Below, piece by piece: positions 62,347 through 64,000 of a stretch of DNA of 64,000 nucleotides (its first letter is position 1; the number at the start of each line of letters is the position of its first letter). Source of the DNA: Desulfobacteraceae bacterium (lineage in GTDB: Bacteria; Desulfobacterota; Desulfobacteria; Desulfobacterales; Desulfobacteraceae); contig JAAEMK010000103.1 in NCBI GenBank assembly GCA_024225635.1, positions 1-64,000 on the forward strand, in the 5' to 3' direction. The notes under the pieces were generated by a model. That model did no database searches. It was given only the letters and a program-made list of their open reading frames with translations, and was not told where the DNA came from. The position numbers and the translations under genes were made by a program.

Positions 62347-62664
62347 GTGAACATCTATTGCATCCGGAACAGCAAACGCCTTTCCAATGACGCCGAATGC
62401 CGGCGCTGCAGCCATCGAAGGAGCTGCCGGGCGTTTCAGCTCTGGCTCCAGCCCGAGCTTCCCTTTGTGTTCAAGCCCAATGGCAGTCGGGATTGCGTCT
62501 TTGATGCCCAGAACGGGATAAAGAACGCCCTGGATGCCCTTTTCCCCAGGGAGTATGCCATGTTGAAGCAGCAGGCCCTCAAGGTGCTGCCCGGGATCGA
62601 GGATTCGAAAAGCGCGATTGTCCGGCTGAAAATGTATGAACTTCTCCATCCCGATGGAGAATAA
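62347..62664 (+). CDS. Small cysteine-containing protein of unknown function, upstream of cobO
   Basis: A 105-residue soluble protein. The N-terminal third carries cysteines in the pattern YC..(12)..ECRRCSHRRSC, which could bind a metal or iron-sulfur cluster; the rest is helical (FPREYAMLKQQALKVL). The start is GTG at 62347 with AGGA upstream; longer frames upstream lack a ribosome site. It ends 10 bases before cobO and supplies part of its ribosome site, so the two are co-transcribed. No family was recognised. Confidence 0.65.
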   Translation: MNIYCIRNSKRLSNDAECRRCSHRRSCRAFQLWLQPELPFVFKPNGSRDCVFDAQNGIKNALDALFPREYAMLKQQALKVLPGIEDSKSAIVRLKMYELLHPDGE

Positions 62665-62674
62665 GGAGGTAACA

Positions 62675-63193
62675 ATGGAAACAGGATATGTGCATCTTTA
62701 CACCGGCGACGGCAAGGGAAAAACCACGGCGGCGTTGGGGCTGTCCCTGCGTGCGGCCGGCCATGGGCTTACGACGTTTATCGGCCAGTTCATGAAGGGC
62801 CAGTACTATGGGGAACTGACCGCCCTTAAAGCCCTGCCCCAGGTAACGGTGGAGCAGTTTGGCGACGAGGGATGCATACAGCGCCATGAGGTGACCGACC
62901 GCCACCGGGCCCATGCACGGGAGGGACTTGCCAGGATTTCCCAGGTGATGGCTGAAGGCTGTTACTCGGTGATCGTCATGGATGAGATCTGCGTTGCCAT
63001 CTGGTTCGGCCTCGTTTCCGTTGCGGAGGTGCTGGCCGTGGTTCGCAGCCGGCCCGCCGGGGTGGAACTTATCCTCACCGGGAGACGCGCCCCGGAGGAA
63101 CTGGTGGATGCGGCCGATCTGGTGACGGAGATGAGGGAGGTCAAGCACTACTATTCAAAAGGTGTGCTGGCACGGGACGGGATCGAGCGCTAG
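62675..63193 (+). CDS. cobO: Corrinoid (cob(I)yrinic acid a,c-diamide) adenosyltransferase
   Basis: A 172-residue BtuR/CobA/CobO-family enzyme that transfers the adenosyl group of ATP to Co(I) corrinoids. The P-loop is TGDGKGKTTAALG near residues 9-21; VIVMDEICVAIWFGL is the second conserved block; and LTGRRAPEELVDAADLVTEM the third. AAGGAGG precedes ATG 62675. It matches the corrinoid theme of the 12-23 kb region, but no riboswitch was seen upstream here. Confidence 0.93.
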   Translation: METGYVHLYTGDGKGKTTAALGLSLRAAGHGLTTFIGQFMKGQYYGELTALKALPQVTVEQFGDEGCIQRHEVTDRHRAHAREGLARISQVMAEGCYSVIVMDEICVAIWFGLVSVAEVLAVVRSRPAGVELILTGRRAPEELVDAADLVTEMREVKHYYSKGVLARDGIER

Positions 63194-63200
63194 GAGGAAG

Positions 63201-63281
63201 ATAGTTACTATCCCCTGAATGGATGCCTGTTTTGCTGTTGACGGGAACGGGCTCTATTTGTATGGGAGGGGCCATAATAGA
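63201..63281 (-). repeat. Dispersed intergenic repeat, copy D
   Basis: The minus-strand reading has TATTATGGCCCCTCCCATA, GAGCC.GTTCC and AACAGGCATCCATTC, matching copies B and C. It lies between cobO and the cold-shock gene, which converge on it. Confidence 0.6.
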
Positions 63282-63335
63282 GAAAGGCAGAAGAGGGATC
63301 CCCTGCCTTTAGGACGTTCTCCGATATGAATAGGG

Positions 63336-63536
63336 TTACTGCTTTAAAACATTCTTCGCAGCAGGCCCTCGTTCGTTTTCTTCGATGTCAAAAGTGACCC
63401 TTTCGCCTTCTGAGAGGGTCTTGAAACCGGGCATGTCAATGGCCGTATGGTGCACAAACACATCATTTCCCTCGTCCTGTTCGATGAAACCAAATCCCTT
63501 TTTGTCGCTAAACCACTTTACTGTTCCTTTTGCCAA
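63336..63536 (-). CDS. Cold-shock protein, CspA family
   Basis: A 66-residue single cold-shock domain that binds single-stranded RNA and DNA. RNP1 (KGFGFIEQ) and RNP2 (VFVHHTAI) are present. It starts with TTG (63536) behind AAGGAGG; the initiating sequence [14 protein letters not shown] is typical. A roughly 100-base leader upstream may hold cold-responsive structure. Length is normal. Confidence 0.95.
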   Translation of the reverse strand: MAKGTVKWFSDKKGFGFIEQDEGNDVFVHHTAIDMPGFKTLSEGERVTFDIEENERGPAAKNVLKQ

Positions 63537-63669
63537 AACCTTTCCCTCCTTAAAATGTGAATATTTGGCTCTTATAGAAAGTCGTTCTGAAAAGTGACGC
63601 ACAGAACAACCATTACGGCAAGTGTTAATTGACTATATCCTGTGAATCAAAAAATGCAAGCAAAAAAAA

Positions 63670-63703
63670 AGGGGGTTACGAAAAAAAATCGTAACCCCCA
63701 AAA
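63670..63703 (-). terminator. Intrinsic terminator of the QmoC-like gene
   Basis: GGGGGTTACGA and TCGTAACCCCC with an A-rich loop; T-run on the minus strand. It lies 20 bases beyond the stop of the QmoC-like gene. Confidence 0.85.
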
Positions 63704-63721
63704 AAATAACGATGTTATCGG

Positions 63722-64000
63722 TTATTTTCTGTTGCCGTATTCAGCATAGGCCATTGCAGTGGTCCGGTAGACCAGATGGGCCATCTTGGAGAAGGGCAGG
63801 AACGCGAACAGATTGAAGATCGCGATCAGGTGGAGCCAGTAGAGAAAATAGGTGGCTCCGGCATAGCCCGCCAGCCGTGTCATCTCTGTCAGGAGACCGG
63901 TGAGGCCCAGGGAGAGCACAACACCGAGGATGTACCAGTCCTTGTAGGCCGTGACCTGGTCGTTTTTGGCCAGGCGGTTCTTGATCATGAGCAGGGAGCC
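63722..64000 (-). CDS. qmoC: C-terminal part of a QmoC-like membrane subunit (partial)
   Basis: The last ~92 residues of a membrane protein that continues beyond the right edge; the frame is open to base 64000. Two helices are visible (WYILGVVLSLGLTGLLTEM and YFLYWLHLIAIFNLFAFLPF), with a helix histidine and the ending PFSKMAHLVYRTTAMAYAEYG. This resembles the C-terminal cytochrome-b-like (HdrE) part of QmoC, which links the Qmo complex to menaquinone during sulfate reduction. Related DsrM/TmcC/HdrE proteins share the pattern, so the symbol is provisional. Confidence 0.65.
   Translation of the reverse strand, partial: GSLLMIKNRLAKNDQVTAYKDWYILGVVLSLGLTGLLTEMTRLAGYAGATYFLYWLHLIAIFNLFAFLPFSKMAHLVYRTTAMAYAEYGNRK

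Overview
The window looks like a chromosome segment (high GC, long operons, few mobile genes) from an anaerobic sulfate-reducing member of the Desulfobacterota. Pointers to this are: a C-terminal QmoC-like membrane subunit at the right edge; the fused LutB-type lactate oxidation protein plus LutC under a FadR/LldR-type regulator; anaerobic cobalamin genes (cbiK, cobO/btuR); Pta-AckA; and several Fe-S proteins. No species is assigned. No prophage, IS element or CRISPR array was seen.

Layout. 1-2036: a FecCD/FecB-type metal-chelate ABC importer (minus strand) with a promoter and a leader ending in an intrinsic terminator. 2.1-5.1 kb: sigma-54-type amtB, a methyltransferase and a metallo-beta-lactamase-fold hydrolase. 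5.3-8.2 kb: an exported adenosine-deaminase-like lipoprotein, convergent with a multi-cluster ferredoxin-like protein. 8.4-12.2 kb: lactate utilisation (lutB fusion, lutC) divergent from a GntR/FadR regulator, with two operator-like palindromes. 12.2-23.2 kb: the most unusual part, one minus-strand unit behind a cobalamin riboswitch: TonB-dependent receptor, exported membrane-anchored CobN/HmuS-like chelatase, DUF2162 membrane protein, ExbB-like channel, DUF2149 ExbD-like protein, an exported BtuF-CbiZ fusion and CbiK. 23.3-31 kb: FKBP isomerase, CYTH protein, sigma-54-type glnA, pta-ackA, a zinc-ribbon protein and MenA. 31.2-36.5 kb: GtrA, GT2 and GT39 (apparently frameshifted) envelope sugar genes followed by a two-component system.

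37-44.5 kb: rsgA, two identical tRNA-Glu(CTC) genes flanking an Old Yellow Enzyme family gene, a lytic transglycosylase, radA, rlmE and yebC. 44.5-50.3 kb: lolA, an acyl-CoA synthetase, dnaK, grpE, SRP RNA and a GIY-YIG protein. 50.4-57.9 kb: a STAS protein and lipoprotein, tRNA-Pro, then the proteostasis cluster tig-clpP-clpX-lon followed by tRNA-Val and two tRNA-Asp genes. 57.9-64 kb: leuB, an NDP-forming acyl-CoA synthetase with enoyl-CoA hydratase, a small Cys-containing protein with cobO, a cold-shock protein and the partial QmoC-like gene.

Themes. Corrinoid or metal-chelate acquisition recurs (FecBCD, the riboswitch unit, cobO). Nitrogen assimilation is represented by two separate genes with sigma-54-type promoters. 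Acetate and lactate carbon flow is represented by lutBC, pta-ackA and an NDP-forming CoA ligase. A family of roughly 65-90 bp dispersed intergenic repeats occurs four times and is not explained by any gene.
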